Shown piece after piece: positions 35,866-47,035 of a stretch of DNA of 64,000 nt (the stretch's first letter is position 1; every line of letters begins with the position of its first letter). The notes below the pieces were generated by a model. That model searched no databases and was not told where the DNA came from. It saw nothing but the letters and a program-made list of their open reading frames with translations. The stretch comes from Pararge aegeria (lineage: Eukaryota > Arthropoda > Insecta > Lepidoptera > Nymphalidae), in the NCBI RefSeq assembly GCF_905163445.1, contig NC_053183.1, forward strand, positions 868,001 through 932,000, read 5' to 3'. A program made the position numbers and the translations under genes.

Positions 35866-38800
35866 CTAAAGCACCCAGAAGTAGAGAACGAATACAAGCA
35901 GTATAACCGCACCAGCTGTCGCTTTCACTAACATAGACTTTGTGTTGAGATAGACGGCGTCTTTCTTGTACTTCTGTGACATCATTGATAGATTCTGCGT
36001 TTTTGTGTCCAACTCTGTAAGTAATAAAACTAAAATTAATATTCAATCAACAAAATAGCTGGCTTTTTAAGTCTAGCGCTTTATCGCTAACCCAATTTCG
36101 ATGACGCCATTTTGGCTCTGTACGATGTGAGATTGTAATACGAGTTTGGATTTTTTAAGTGTACCCTACCTTTTTGTTTGTGTTTAGTTTTCCTAATAAT
36201 AAGGTTGTCTGGCAGATAACGCTACTTAGCGATAAGGCCGCCTTCTGTATCCTACTACCTGCTTAAAGTGTCTGTTCTTTTTTTTTGTTTTTCTAAACAA
36301 ATAAAGTATATAAATAAATTAAGATTTCAACTTTCATTTGTATAAATCCAAATTTCCTTTATTTGTGTTGGCCTATCACAGGTACTTACAAAGTGTTCAT
36401 ACATATATTAAAACTAATTTATGGACAGTAATTCTTTAGTGCCTAACAAGATAAAAATCTTAAAAAAAAATTATCTTACGCCTTATTTGACGTTTGTAGT
36501 GAAAACGACACTAAAAAAGGTATTTAATATAATAAAAGTTTTATTATAACACATAATCTAGATATCTCATTATCAGACCACCAAGTTTAACTGAAGATTA
36601 AAATTTTAAATTTTAGTACAATTGAATCAATTGAACACATTCCAACAAATTGAGCACAATTTGAGCCCGCAGACTTTGATCTGTTCTTAAAACTAAAATG
36701 TCGACTATAGCTAACTTCAGGGTGTCGGTTTTTTATGACTGTATCGGAAAAAGCGCGCTGATCGGAAAAAGTGAGCTGGCGGACGATATATTCCCCTCTC
36801 ACTCGGTTTCGCGACTAACTTAATCCAATTAAAATCGTGTAACCATGTGCGCGCGCATTTCGTTACATCGTATAAATTTACCGATAGAGTTTTCCTAACG
36901 CCGCCAGAGAAGTATAACTTCAAAAAAAAGACTTTAGTAGTGACCTGAAAGTATGGCCCCCCTCTGCAGCACGTCGTCGATGTTCTGCATCATGATCCGC
37001 TGCACGTCTCCCAGTTGGCCGCCGAGCTGCGCCGCGGCGCCCGCCTTGCGCGCGCGCGCGCCGCCCTCGGCGAACTGCTTGCGTGTGCGCTGCATCCACG
37101 TGTCGAACTCTATGAACGTGTAAGGCCTTGTTACTGTGTTCACCTGGAAGTATATTCAATATCATTATGTTTTTCCATGCTTTAAATCCTCCATAAAAGA
37201 TTTTGAAAAGGTTAGCTAATTGCCAACATTAATACTCCCAATGACATAAAAACAATTATATCATCCAAACGAATGATCATCAATCAATCAATCAAAAATA
37301 CTTTATTGCACACAAGAACAAAACAGAAACAAATAAAAAAGAACAAAGCTACAAGTAATTGATTATTTAATGTTGTACTGAATTTCATTATAACACTCCT
37401 TTGTTTCTTACAAAGTAAAGTAATTAACGATTTAAATTTTGACAGAACATTGCCAAATATTACAAATTTATTTTTTTCGAATTCCAAAGACAATAAAAAT
37501 GTTTAAGTGGGCTCCTCTTAGACTAGGGCACATAAGAAACCCTCATAGCTTTAGGTTTAAGTTGTCGAACTAAGTTACCATAACACAATTATGTAAATAT
37601 GTATATAAGTGCCTGTGATAGGCCTATATGAATAGAGATTATTTGATCATTGCAAAGCCTTAAGAAATTAATACTTAACAAATAACACTGAAACATCTTG
37701 CATACAAGATATCTTAAAACCTGACCAAAAGTAATGTAAGAATTTGTAATAAAACTTGCTCATTATTCCTATAGTCGTATTTTTAATTAAACGAAGTCAA
37801 CTGACGTTTACTGTGTTGTCAGTTTATGATGAAATAAAAATTGTGTTGTGACAAAGTGAATCATTGAAAAAACTCCTGAATTAATGAAGGCGAATGAGTC
37901 GCCGCGCCGCGTTTTGTAAGAAGCCGACAAAAAACTGGTTGTAGTTAGTAACTTATATCAGAGCACTTTAATACAATTTTATTATAAAATAGAAATAATA
38001 GTCTTTTATAGTTTTGAAATTACTAACTATTTACACACATTGTTCATTCATCTGATTGAAAGAAAACAGAACGCATCACTATTACTTTAAAAATGGCAAC
38101 ATTATTTTCTTCTTCTTCTTCTTAGTCGTTTCAGTCTTGACAGACTGGTCGTGGTCGTCATCTGGGTTTTGTGGCTCGCTTGACAATACTTCGCCACTCT
38201 TCTCTAACGGATGCCTTTCTTGCGCATTCATGTAGAGGAGCCTCGATTGTGGCATTCACTTGGTCCGTCCATCTCATCGGTGATCTTCCGCGTGCTCTTA
38301 TTTTACAAAGTGACATTAGCTACTGTCAGTTGGCTTCGTCTAATTAAAAATACGACTATATATTTATTTATAGGGTTTCAATTACTAATGCGAATAGAAT
38401 AGCTGTTGAAGACTATGATAATCCAGTTCTTTTTTTAGTGCTTAACTTAAAGTTATATTTTTTTTGATTAACTTACCCTTTTTCCGTATTGATGGTAAAA
38501 CTCTTGTGCAATTTCTTCTAAGTAACTGAATGCTAGTCTTTTACTGTAATTTCGCTCGCACAATACTAGATAGCATATCTCATTCTCTATCAAATAGCTA
38601 AAAAATTAAGCAAATGGTCATGTTAAACATAATAGGTTACTCAATAGCTAATTACAGAGACTAAATTTGTGTGGAATTTTTAATCCAGATACTTTTAAAG
38701 CTGTTTAGCAGCTATTGGAGTATACAGCTGTAAAGTTACATCTAGTGCTGAACACATGAAAGAATTGCATTCAGAGCTAAATTTTAATATAATGAATTGT

Positions 38801-39783
38801 GGGTAATTTAATATAGTCCAAGCAAGTCATAGGCTGTGCCGCAGTATATTCATAGCAGCCAAAGACTTGAGCGCTGACTATGAGTTAAACATAATATTAA
38901 TGTGATGTTAAATAAGGAAAATAAAAAAAAAGCAACAAGCACAACTCACTGGAAGAGAAAAGGCCCAGTTTCGATGGAGCATTGTATTGGCGACTGGGGG
39001 GTTAGCTTTCTAAACAGCATTTTTGCTTGGTTTTGATACTCCAATACGTTGCATCCACTCTGAAAACCACCGCAAATAAAATTAAAAACAAAAACTAAAC
39101 ACAGTGTAACAAAATGAAACGACTACCAAGTTGGTTACTTTGATGATTACCAGAGAATAGGATTTTATGCCTTTTTTCTTGTAGAAAATTAGGTCAGTAG
39201 TATTGTATTGTATTTGTTGAGAGGGATGCCTGTCATTACCAGGTGGGTGGTCTGTCCACTATGAGAACTGTTTCACTGTATTGTTTGAGACTGAGGTTTT
39301 AATACTGTGTTGGCAGCATACTCTGCTGAAACCTACAAGTCACTTTTGTGCACCTAACAATATCCCCCATAGATAGGTTTGTTAGGTTTTCTTTACTTGA
39401 TCTATCCTTACTCTATATTAATAATAATAAATGATCTTAAATAGAGACTAAGCATTTCAACATTGGAAAATCAAAGTAATTTTAGCATAGTGGTACAAAC
39501 GTGAGATATAAAACCAAAATTGAACTTGAATTTTAAAAAAATCTGATAAAATCCCAATCTCTTTGGAACTTTGACAGCAAAATTACCCAACTCTGTACTA
39601 AAAAAAACATGTTTCTGATAGACGTGCGTGAAAATATTTTCTAATTTGTGGTTCTAGACGTGGAGTATTCTATTAATGATAAACATATGCTCATGAATTT
39701 ATAGTTACCTGTTCATCATCTTGCATTGTAGCCGCTAAAGGCAGCCCGTCTACAACACGAGCAATCATCGTCATTAAAACCAT
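35866..39783 (-). CDS. SEC22: SEC22 (SEC22B-type) longin R-SNARE
   Basis: Five minus-strand exons, 39783-39709, 39059-38950, 38597-38477, 37143-36945 and 36014-35866, join in phase to 217 aa (human SEC22B 215). Residues 1-125 are the longin domain (MVLMTMIARVVDGLPLAATM, QNQAKMLFRKL, ICYLVLCE, RLAFSYLEEIAQEF, RPYTFIEFDTWMQ). The SNARE helix starts at DVQRIMMQNIDDVLQRG with the zero-layer Arg at 163, and continues to about 195. A C-terminal membrane anchor spans about 198-217 (ATAGAVILLVFVLYFWVL), with no lumenal tail. SEC22 drives ER-Golgi vesicle fusion with syntaxin 5 or 18 SNAREs. The linker in exon 4 is alanine/arginine-rich (GGARARKAGAAAQL) and GC-rich, unlike the rest. ATG at 39783 matches the family start exactly. 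Confidence 0.95.
36197..36325 (+). mobile_element. LINE 3' tail in SEC22 intron 4
   Basis: 'aaggttgtctggcagataac' then 'gcgataaggccgcc' and a T-rich stretch ending 'aataaagtatataaa' is the typical 3' UTR of a lepidopteran non-LTR element, recognised from memory. It is antisense to SEC22. Confidence 0.65.
37275..37640 (-). mobile_element. LINE/SINE tail copies in SEC22 intron 3
   Basis: (ATCA)n at 37281-37295 followed by 'aatactttattgcacac' looks like the reversed 3' end of a non-LTR element with a tetranucleotide tail. Near 37610-37640 'aggcctatatgaata' resembles the other LINE tail type. The middle is AT-rich and unassigned. Confidence 0.45.
38102..38300 (-). mobile_element. LINE ORF2 C-terminus with (GAA)n tail
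   Basis: The minus strand reads ARGRSPMRWTDQVN, then EAPLHECARKASVREEWR and IVKRATKPR followed by a stop and a short GAAGAA tail. This is the standard C-terminus of a lepidopteran non-LTR reverse transcriptase. It is 5'-truncated and lies in SEC22 intron 3 in the sense direction. Confidence 0.8.
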
Positions 39784-39935
39784 ATTGCCGGTTGAATAAG
39801 TCTTTTTTTTTATTTAACAACAGTATACACTTCGTTTTTTTTTATAATAAGCTTATTTTTTTCCTTGTCATTATTTAAAAATTGGAAAACAGTGAATTTG
39901 AAGCGATTTCACAAATTTACAGACAGTTGCACTTA

Positions 39936-39962
39936 CACGTCAAGACGATTGACAGTGACAGG
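39936..39962. promoter_or_regulatory. TGACA cluster before SEC22
   Basis: The words cgtcaaga, attgacag and gtgacagg lie in 27 bp about 155-180 bp upstream of the SEC22 ATG, with another cgtcag at 39973. It repeats the pattern before other genes in the window. Confidence 0.4.
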
Positions 39963-40167
39963 ACAACAACACGTCAGCTTGTCTATGGTATGGAGACAGA
40001 GACATTAGTTTTAGTGTTGTATTTGTTTCTCAATGTTTTATATGAAACCATCATGACCTGAATGACTGAGAGTTAAACTAGGCTTAGTGGTGGACTACGA
40101 CCTTTACCCTTATCTGATAAGATACTCGTCCTAGTACTGGGCTGTTAATCGGTTGATAATGATGGTG

Positions 40168-40405
40168 TGGAAAGCAATTTGAGAATCTATAATTTCTGAA
40201 TTTTCTCTGATCTGGACTGGTGGGAGTTTTCCCTATCGACACAGACGTGCTACCAAGCGATTGAGCATCCTACGATGTCGGGTAGACACAAATTAGGGGT
40301 ATGTTTAATATACATCTACTAACTAAAACTAATAACTGCCATACCCTAACAGGTTAGCCCGTTAATATTGCATGCCAGTATAAAGACTGACTTGTAATGA
40401 AATAT
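40168..40405 (+). mobile_element. family B SINE body, head missing
   Basis: Starts 'gagaatctataatttctg' and continues with 'cgacacagacgtgctacc', 'aattaggggtatg' and 'accctaacaggttagccc'. These match the body of the SINEs at 14612-14940 and 56147-56470. The tRNA-like head is absent. Confidence 0.7.
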
Positions 40406-40558
40406 AAATAAAATCTAAAGAATTAAGTAGTTATATACCTACTTTAGGCAGCCCAAATAGTTAATTGATGGAGTATCTTCATAAATACGCTATGCTTTCA
40501 TATGTACTTACACACCAAAGGTTCATCCAGCAAAATGTTTTGGACTTTTTTTAAATAA

Positions 40559-40754
40559 ATAGCTGTCCCGGCGAACTCGGGTCATTTTTTTTTTTGATGA
40601 ATGTTATAATAACTATATAATTTTTAAATACTTATTATCCTATTCCGGTCTAAGTGGAATCCAAAAAATCAAATATCATAAAATGGTTCAGCCGTTCTTG
40701 AGTTATAAATGGTGTAACTAACACCATTTATAACTCAACACAACTTTCTTTTAG
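40559..40754 (+). mobile_element. non-autonomous transposon with added palindrome
   Basis: Begins 'agctgtcccggcgaactcgg', a familiar lepidopteran Helitron-like end, has a T run, and shares 40635-40752 with 30480-30610. The inverted repeat at 40698-40738 interrupts that match. It runs into a (TA)n tract at 40755-40775. Confidence 0.65.
40698..40738. repeat. 17-18 bp inverted repeat created inside a transposon
   Basis: Arms ttgagttataaatggtg (40698-40714) and its exact complement (40722-40738) flank 'taactaa'-type spacer. The sister copy at 30560-30600 goes straight from 'taactaacac' to 'aactttctt', lacking the 17 nt at 40725-40741. The second arm is therefore an insertion. Confidence 0.9.
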
Positions 40755-40775
40755 ATATATATATATATATATATA

Positions 40776-41062
40776 CTAGCTGTTGCCCGCGACTTCGTCT
40801 GCGTTTGATTTTGTTTTTAAAGTATTCAGTATCGCTAAGCCTTAAATGAGTATAGCCTTATATACATGCGACTGTCAATAAATTATAGACAAATAATTTG
40901 CAATAAAATAAAATTGTGACTTTACTTAAAGATCTAAGCTATCCTATCTCTTAAGTTGGACCAGACTGCTCACGGTGTGCCAATTTAATTTAAAATCGGT
41001 TCAGTAGTTTAGGAGTCCATCGCGGACAAACATCGTGACAGGCGATTTATATATATTAAGAT
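40776..41062 (-). mobile_element. Helitron-like element, minus
   Basis: On the minus strand it ends 'gacgaagtcgcgggcaacag' then CTAG, next to a T. The GTCGCGGGC stretch forms the subterminal hairpin with GCCCGCGAC. The body differs from 54708-55118 except for the 3' end ('cttagcgatactgaatac'), so it is a related but distinct family. The outer 5' part is 'atatataaatcgcctgtcac'-like. Confidence 0.75.
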
Positions 41063-41326
41063 ATATAGATAGAAGATATATTGAATCATCATCATCATCA
41101 TATCAACCCACTTCCTCACTACAGGCCACGGGTCTCCTCTCACAGTGAGAAGGGGTTCACCGTTGAAGCATGTGATATTTTAATTGCTTAGAACATAACT
41201 TTGAAAAGTTAGAGGTGCGTGCCGTCAAAGTCCTACTTACTGGGCTGTCAACGTTTACGTTACGTGCGTTAGTACAGCACTGTAGAGGTTTTGCAGCTTA
41301 GTAGTTTGTACACAGTACTTATCTAT

Positions 41327-41562
41327 GACGGCCGATTGGCGCAGTGGGCAGCGACCCTGCTTTCTGAGTCCAAGGCCGTGGGTTCGATTCCCACAACTGG
41401 ACAATGTTTGTGCGATGAACATTAATATTTTTCAGTGTCTGGGTGTTTATCTATATATTCTAAGTATTTAAGTATATTAGTCATAAAAAATATTCATCAG
41501 TCATCTTACTTTTGGACTAGATGGCGATGTGTGTATTCTCGTAGTTTATTTATTTATTTATC
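41327..41562 (+). mobile_element. tRNA-derived SINE (family A), full length
   Basis: Head 'ggccgattggcgcagtgggc' (A box) and 'gtgggttcgattcccacaac' (B box), then 'cagtgtctgggtgtttatct', then 'agatggcgatgtgtgtatt' and a (TTTA)n tail. It is the most complete family A copy in the window and the reference for the other three. Confidence 0.92.
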
Positions 41563-41596
41563 TATTAATAATCAACTTATTGATAACGACTAAGAA

Positions 41597-41705
41597 ACCG
41601 GGAGGTATCTTTGCATCCTTCGATATAGTAAATGCAGTCGTATTTAAATCACAATGCCCACCGGCAAAATTTCATGAACATCGGCTGTGAATCAAATATA
41701 ATTTT
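41597..41705 (+). repeat. dispersed repeat, mate of 4187-4303
   Basis: 'accgggaggtatctttgc' and 'catgaacatcggctgtg' align with the copy near the window's left end in the same orientation. No coding capacity or duplication was found. Confidence 0.6.
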
Positions 41706-41859
41706 AAAATGAAAATATTGCGATATTTCCAACAGGTGTTCACCGTAGAGTCCTTATATAATATGACAATGGTTAGGTCACTATCTAAGTTTCAGTTGTA
41801 GAATGAAAAACCGGGTATTTGACAAAAACATACATTTGTATTTTATTGTGGATATTTTA

Positions 41860-44800
41860 TTAACATTATCATCATGCATCAAATTTATATGCTAAATCAT
41901 TTACACTTACAACTAGCTATACATAGAAAAATAACTTAACTAGGGGGCAGAAAATACAGTATTTTGTTAAATTAATCAACTAAGATTAAAATTAAAATTA
42001 TCGGACTTTATCTGAATAAATCTAAAAGCAACTGTAATAAAACATCACTAACGCACATAACGTCTCTCAGAATTAAAAAGGTTGTCAATTTTCTACCAAA
42101 GAAATTACCGTAGAGAAGCCGGACAATTTTTTTTTATAATTTATCTCCTAAAACGACATGCAAAATAAAACAATCCACACGCTTTCACCAATTACGTATC
42201 GAATTAATGGACATTAACTAGTGAATAAGAATACATTGAAATACACAAAACGTGTTTCGTCAGCGGACACCTCCCTCCCCCTAATACCAAATTCACTAAC
42301 CTTCTCATTGCTTCAAGCAAAATATTTTCATATTTCACCTATCTAGTTTCTAGACGCCATTCGTTCATGGGCCGCGAGGGTATGCGTTTGGATTATTTTA
42401 ACATTGTATTTACAATTTTTCGTGCATTACACAATCGGCATTAGATGTCACGCCCGAAATAATTTAAACAAAGATCTAAATCGTCAGATACGCCCTTGTC
42501 TCAAAGTCACTTAGGTGAAATTTGTCCACCCAAACGAGTGAGCTCACTCATTCGACATTAGGTAGTAAGCGTCGAATAGTAGGTATGCTCAGAGACAAGA
42601 ACGCGGTCTTCTTGTGGTGGACATATAAATAATTGTTTGGCTCTGATTCTGGCCATTTTAAGCCTAAAAATAAAACAGCGCCATAGTTTACCATAGACAT
42701 AACTAACGATTTAAATTTTTAAATTTAAACGAATTTTATGATACTAAGACTAGGCTCAATTAAAATAATTTTTTAACAATAATTCCCACGAGGTGCTGGT
42801 AAAATTTACATTGAAAATTTAAGTACATTATTTAATTTATAGAAACTTTGATTTTTTTTATAACAACATCAATTCGACTAAAATATTTTTTTAATTTTCG
42901 AGCTACTTTTTAAATGTTTGCTCAAACATTTTGCCTACTAACCGGTAACTCATAATCTTTTCACACACACTAGCCGAATTATAAATTCCGAGAGCTCTCC
43001 TGCCGTCACGTGGTCCATTCATTACTACCATTACTCTTATCCATTATAATTATGTATATTACAATAAAATTTGTAGCCTATAGAACAAAGTTTCCCAGAA
43101 AAGGAAAATATTACTCGCGAGATCCGCACAAGTGACTCTACTACACAAAATTAAATAAATATAGGTATAGACCACGTATTCACTCGTACACAAATCTTTC
43201 AGTTCCAAATATGTCGTATGTAAGTAAATCACGTAGATACTGCTGACAACAACAATGCGGATAAACATCTACGTGTTTATGAATCATTCATCTTTTTATC
43301 AAATGAACGTATTTTGTAACTGAAATCTGGTATATACTGTATACATATACAAAATGTAACCTAACGAATAACCGCGAGTTACGAACGTGCGCGATATCAA
43401 TAATTTAACTAGATTAGACATATTAGAATCAAATTTTTTAATTTAACTTTTTCCCTAATTGCCCGATGCGCGGATCCAGCGATCGTGAGATACAAGACGA
43501 AATAAATAAGTTAAAACCTATAGTTATATTTACAGAAGCAAGAAAAAAAAAATGATTTAAAAAGAAAGTTCTTTTTGAGAATTTTCCTAACTATATAAAA
43601 ATACGATTAAAATTCCACTTTATATTCATATGTATTACTTTAAATCACATGAAACGGGCACTGGATTTGTTCGAAGAAGTTTGGACACTGAGATCGTTTG
43701 CTGCCGTGCACTGGCGCACTGGGATGAATTCTGTGTCTACTGTACTGTCACTATACGTTACCTATCCCGTGTTCGGTCGGATCTACGTTACTTTAGAGCG
43801 CTATCCAGCCGGTCCCACACTTAGCACCCATTTTCTCGACATTTCGATTCACTTAAGGCTTCACTAACCCTTTCAAGTTGAGCGAAGTGCGTAGCCCGCC
43901 GCACTCATGTAACACACTATAGTCTCTTACTCGCTAAATAATTTATATAGCTACTTCGATTTCAATATAAAAATATTGCATAACATTCGGGAATTATTGT
44001 AGCTCTCAATATTGTGCGCGGGCTGCGCATTTCGTTGTATCAATATATTGGACACACCCCTCTTAACTAACAACTCCTTTCATTACGGACTCGTATAGAA
44101 ATCTCATAACAAAATAGCGGCAGACATCTTCTATTTCTTTATAATATTAACTAGTATTTAAGCAGTCACGTTTTAAATAGTAAACAAATGTTTCATAAAC
44201 AAGTATAAAATAATTGTTTTAGGTAATTAACTGTGTTTCTAAAACAAATGTTTAATGGACTCTCATCAATAAAATCAGCATCGGATACTTTTATATATAC
44301 ATCGCGAAACAATTTAATATATTTATGATACAATAGTTGATGTCAAACTGATCCACGCAGATTTTATAATAATTAACAATTTGATGGAATCGGGAGAGTA
44401 AAGTTGTCCGCCGCTAAATATCTGTATAATGTATAAATATACAAAAGCATCTGTTTCTCTTTGCATTGTATGATATTATATACTTAGTTGTATTATTGTA
44501 AACTCAACGTAAACTAGGCTACGGCTTAACCTGATCCTTTTAACGACTATCTAGTTAAAAGTATTATGATTCATTAACATTGGACCACAAATCGTAATTA
44601 ATTAATAATATTTACTCAGGTAACAAAAAATAGGGGCCTCGCGCTGCGTTAGGCAAAAGTATATATCACAATAGATTGTTTTATAATTATTAGTATTTGT
44701 TTTTAGTATATGTACTGATATGCTGATAAATTAGGATGCGGGCTCGCGAACGGTATGGTTTGATATGTGAAAGAATAGTGCGCGAGGCCCCCCAACAGGC

Positions 44801-46164
44801 TTATAGTAAATTTAAATAAACGAAATAAACTAGAACATGTTCACTTAAAACAGCTCACTTATAGTAAACATCTATTTGTAATAATTAACACAATTAACGC
44901 ACAAAAGTTCATACCTTAAACTATTATTTAGCTCTCTAACAGAAAGTTGGCAGTTGGTTTCAGTACTCTAGCAGAATCACGGAAATTCCACAAACAAAGA
45001 ACCTTAATAATATCAATTGAAATTCGGTTTCAATCGAAGACGAGTAAAGAAAACTTTGAAAACACAAGATTTCAGACGACCTCCTTCAGGGCCTCGTGAG
45101 GGACTCTATATGTAATAAATTTCAACTAACTTGTACTTAACAATAGGGCACGGTTGCCATTTCTAGTATAATTTATCTACTGAAAATCAAAGAGAAAAAA
45201 TTCCGCAAAGATATTTTCAGGTTGTCAGATCCCCCTCGAGGTCTGAAGCTCGGTCATAACAAAGGAACGACACATGGTTAGAGAATTGGTATAAGATAAA
45301 TTGAAATATAATATATAGATATATATATACTATAATATATAATTGAGGTCGATTGTTTAACAAGGTGTAAATATGCAATGGCCATCAAAAGCACCAAAGA
45401 GGTTATAATATATATTTTGTCTGAGGGCAATTATACGATATTTTTGTAATTACGATATAAACATTTTTTTACGTAAATATTTCTTTTATAATATAAACTC
45501 TTATTAAGACTATAATATTACTTATTGCGTATTGTAAAAACTGTTCTTTCGAATAAATTGTATATTCATAATATGTAATATTAGTTTTGCGTAGTTTTGA
45601 GGTAGGAAGTTCTGATCAGTGGAGTCCAAGTAACGCCGCGGGGCGCGCAGATACTTGCATATAATATACTATGTAGAAATATTACAAACTTTTAAAAATT
45701 CGTTTTAACATTATACAAAAACCACTCCATATCCATATCATATAACATCTAGCAAATTTTAGTGTTCCTTTCTGAAATTCCCCTAAAAATAGGTATTATA
45801 TATAAACATTTGAGCAATCAATTTCGTCTCTCCTATTTTGTATAAATATTTCAATTCAATGATAATGAACATTATAACTATTAGTTCAATACAATTTGAG
45901 AATAATAATAATATAATTTATCTTAATATCGATCATTCATTATCAGATTTATCAGAAGCGATACGGAAAAACGTAATAATGCATGATGATTTGAAAAATA
46001 GACGAATTTACTATTCATTTAAGGTTTTTAAGTAAATATAATATTATATAGTTAGTGAAAAAATGTATGAAAGAGCGAAACGAATAACGATTTCTACGAA
46101 TACAAACAGTTACGTATTAAAGTCCCGAACTTCAAGTCACGCTCGCACTCGGAGATGCGGCCGC
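41860..46164 (-). other. probable long 3' UTR of Eip74EF
   Basis: This 4.3-kb stretch follows the E74 stop codon on the minus strand and, unlike all neighbouring DNA, contains no SINE, LINE tail or Helitron that I can recognise. It is AT-rich with many ATTTA and TTTTTA words. TTTATT hexamers at 41842-41847 and 41852-41857 (AATAAA in the E74 direction) sit just where repeats resume. Long 3' UTRs are usual for such regulators. No open frame inside looks conserved. The extent is inferred from repeat absence. Confidence 0.45.
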
Positions 46165-46694
46165 CTACGCGAGCGAGCAGTCGATCTCGACGATGTCCTT
46201 GGGCACGTCCACGAACTGGTACACCAGCCGCTGGCCGTCCACCTTGGCCAGGATGCCGCGCTGGTAGTAGTAGCGCAGCGCGCGCCCCATGGTCTCGTAG
46301 TTCATGTCGGGCTTGTTCTTGTGCAGCCCCCACAGCCGCGACACGGCCTTGGAGTCCACGAGCTTGAACACGCCCTTCTCGCGGTTCGTCCACTTGATGT
46401 ACCGCGGGCAGTACTCGCGGTCCTGCAGCAGCTTGAGCAGGAACTCCCACAGGTAGGTGGTGGAGCCCTCGCGGCTCTTGCGCTTGACGCCGGGCGCGGG
46501 CGGCCCGTCGGCGCGGGGCCTCTTCTTGGGCTTGAGCTTGTTGTGGTACTGGTGGCGCTGGTAGTCGCCGAAGTCGAACACGGAGTAGGGCAGGTCGTCG
46601 TGCGGCAGCGGCGGCGGCGCGGGCGCAGCGAAGTGGTGCGCGCCGCCCCCGCCGCCGTAGCCGTACCCGTACGCGTCGCGCTCCGCCGCGCTCA
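46165..46694 (-). CDS. Eip74EF: Eip74EF (E74), last exon with ETS domain
   Basis: This 3'-terminal exon (530 nt, 175 residues) opens at a clear acceptor (tttccag) and ends with TAG at 46167-46165. After a Gly/Tyr-rich and Pro/Ala-rich stretch come HDDLPYSVFDFGDYQ, a basic segment KLKPKKRPRADG and GVKRKSREGSTTYLWEFLLK. The ETS domain follows with WTNREKGVFKLVDSKAVSRLWG, NKPDMNYETMGRALRYYYQR (recognition helix with both DNA-contacting Arg) and ILAKVDGQRLVYQF, and the tail DVPKDIVEIDC. It is almost identical to Drosophila E74, an early ecdysone-response transcription factor binding GGA cores. The exon is extremely GC-rich in AT-rich surroundings. Upstream exons for the E74A/E74B N-termini are not found and probably lie beyond 64 kb. 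Confidence 0.95.
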
Positions 46695-46739
46695 CTGGAA
46701 ACAAGGAAAATACACTTTATTTACACTGCTATTGCTTTT

Positions 46740-47035
46740 ATTTTACCATCATTAGCTTCGGGTTCAGGGCTCTTGGCTTCGTCCGGGAGGTATACAACAA
46801 AGCCAACAAGAGGGACATGCCGTGTTGGTTTTTAGTTTGGACCCCCTTTAGAGGGGGGAGACCCACATAACTTCCGTGCTGCCCAAGAGTCGGAGGTAGC
46901 AATAAAGCTTTTCCACCAGCTGCACTCATCTGGTGGCTGCCTCACCCAAACTTTGAGCAACTCCAATTTTGGTTGATGTGGAAAACACAGGATGGTTCCC
47001 GTATTGTTGCGCCGCAATTTCCAAAAATGAAGAAG
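46740..47035. repeat. probable transposon fragment in E74 intron
   Basis: A block of compositionally distinct DNA with 'ggaccccctttagaggggg' (a small hairpin, ccccctttagaggggg) and 'ggtggctgcctcacccaaac'. It has the look of a transposable element but I cannot name the family and no second copy is in the window. Confidence 0.35.

Noticed and set aside
36934..37165. Alternative minus-strand frame rich in Arg/Gly over SEC22 exon 4
   Set aside because: It is the shifted frame of a GC-rich exon; the SEC22 frame matches the family and splices in phase.
41335..41405. tRNA-like sequence with A and B boxes
   Set aside because: It is the head of a SINE, repeated at three other places with SINE body and tail, not a functional tRNA gene.
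43630..43867. Two overlapping frames of 64 and 72 codons
   Set aside because: They lie in the presumed E74 3' UTR, on the opposite strand, with no recognisable protein.
46063..46755. Long plus-strand frame of 230 codons
   Set aside because: It is the antisense shadow of the GC-rich E74 ETS exon; such exons open all frames.
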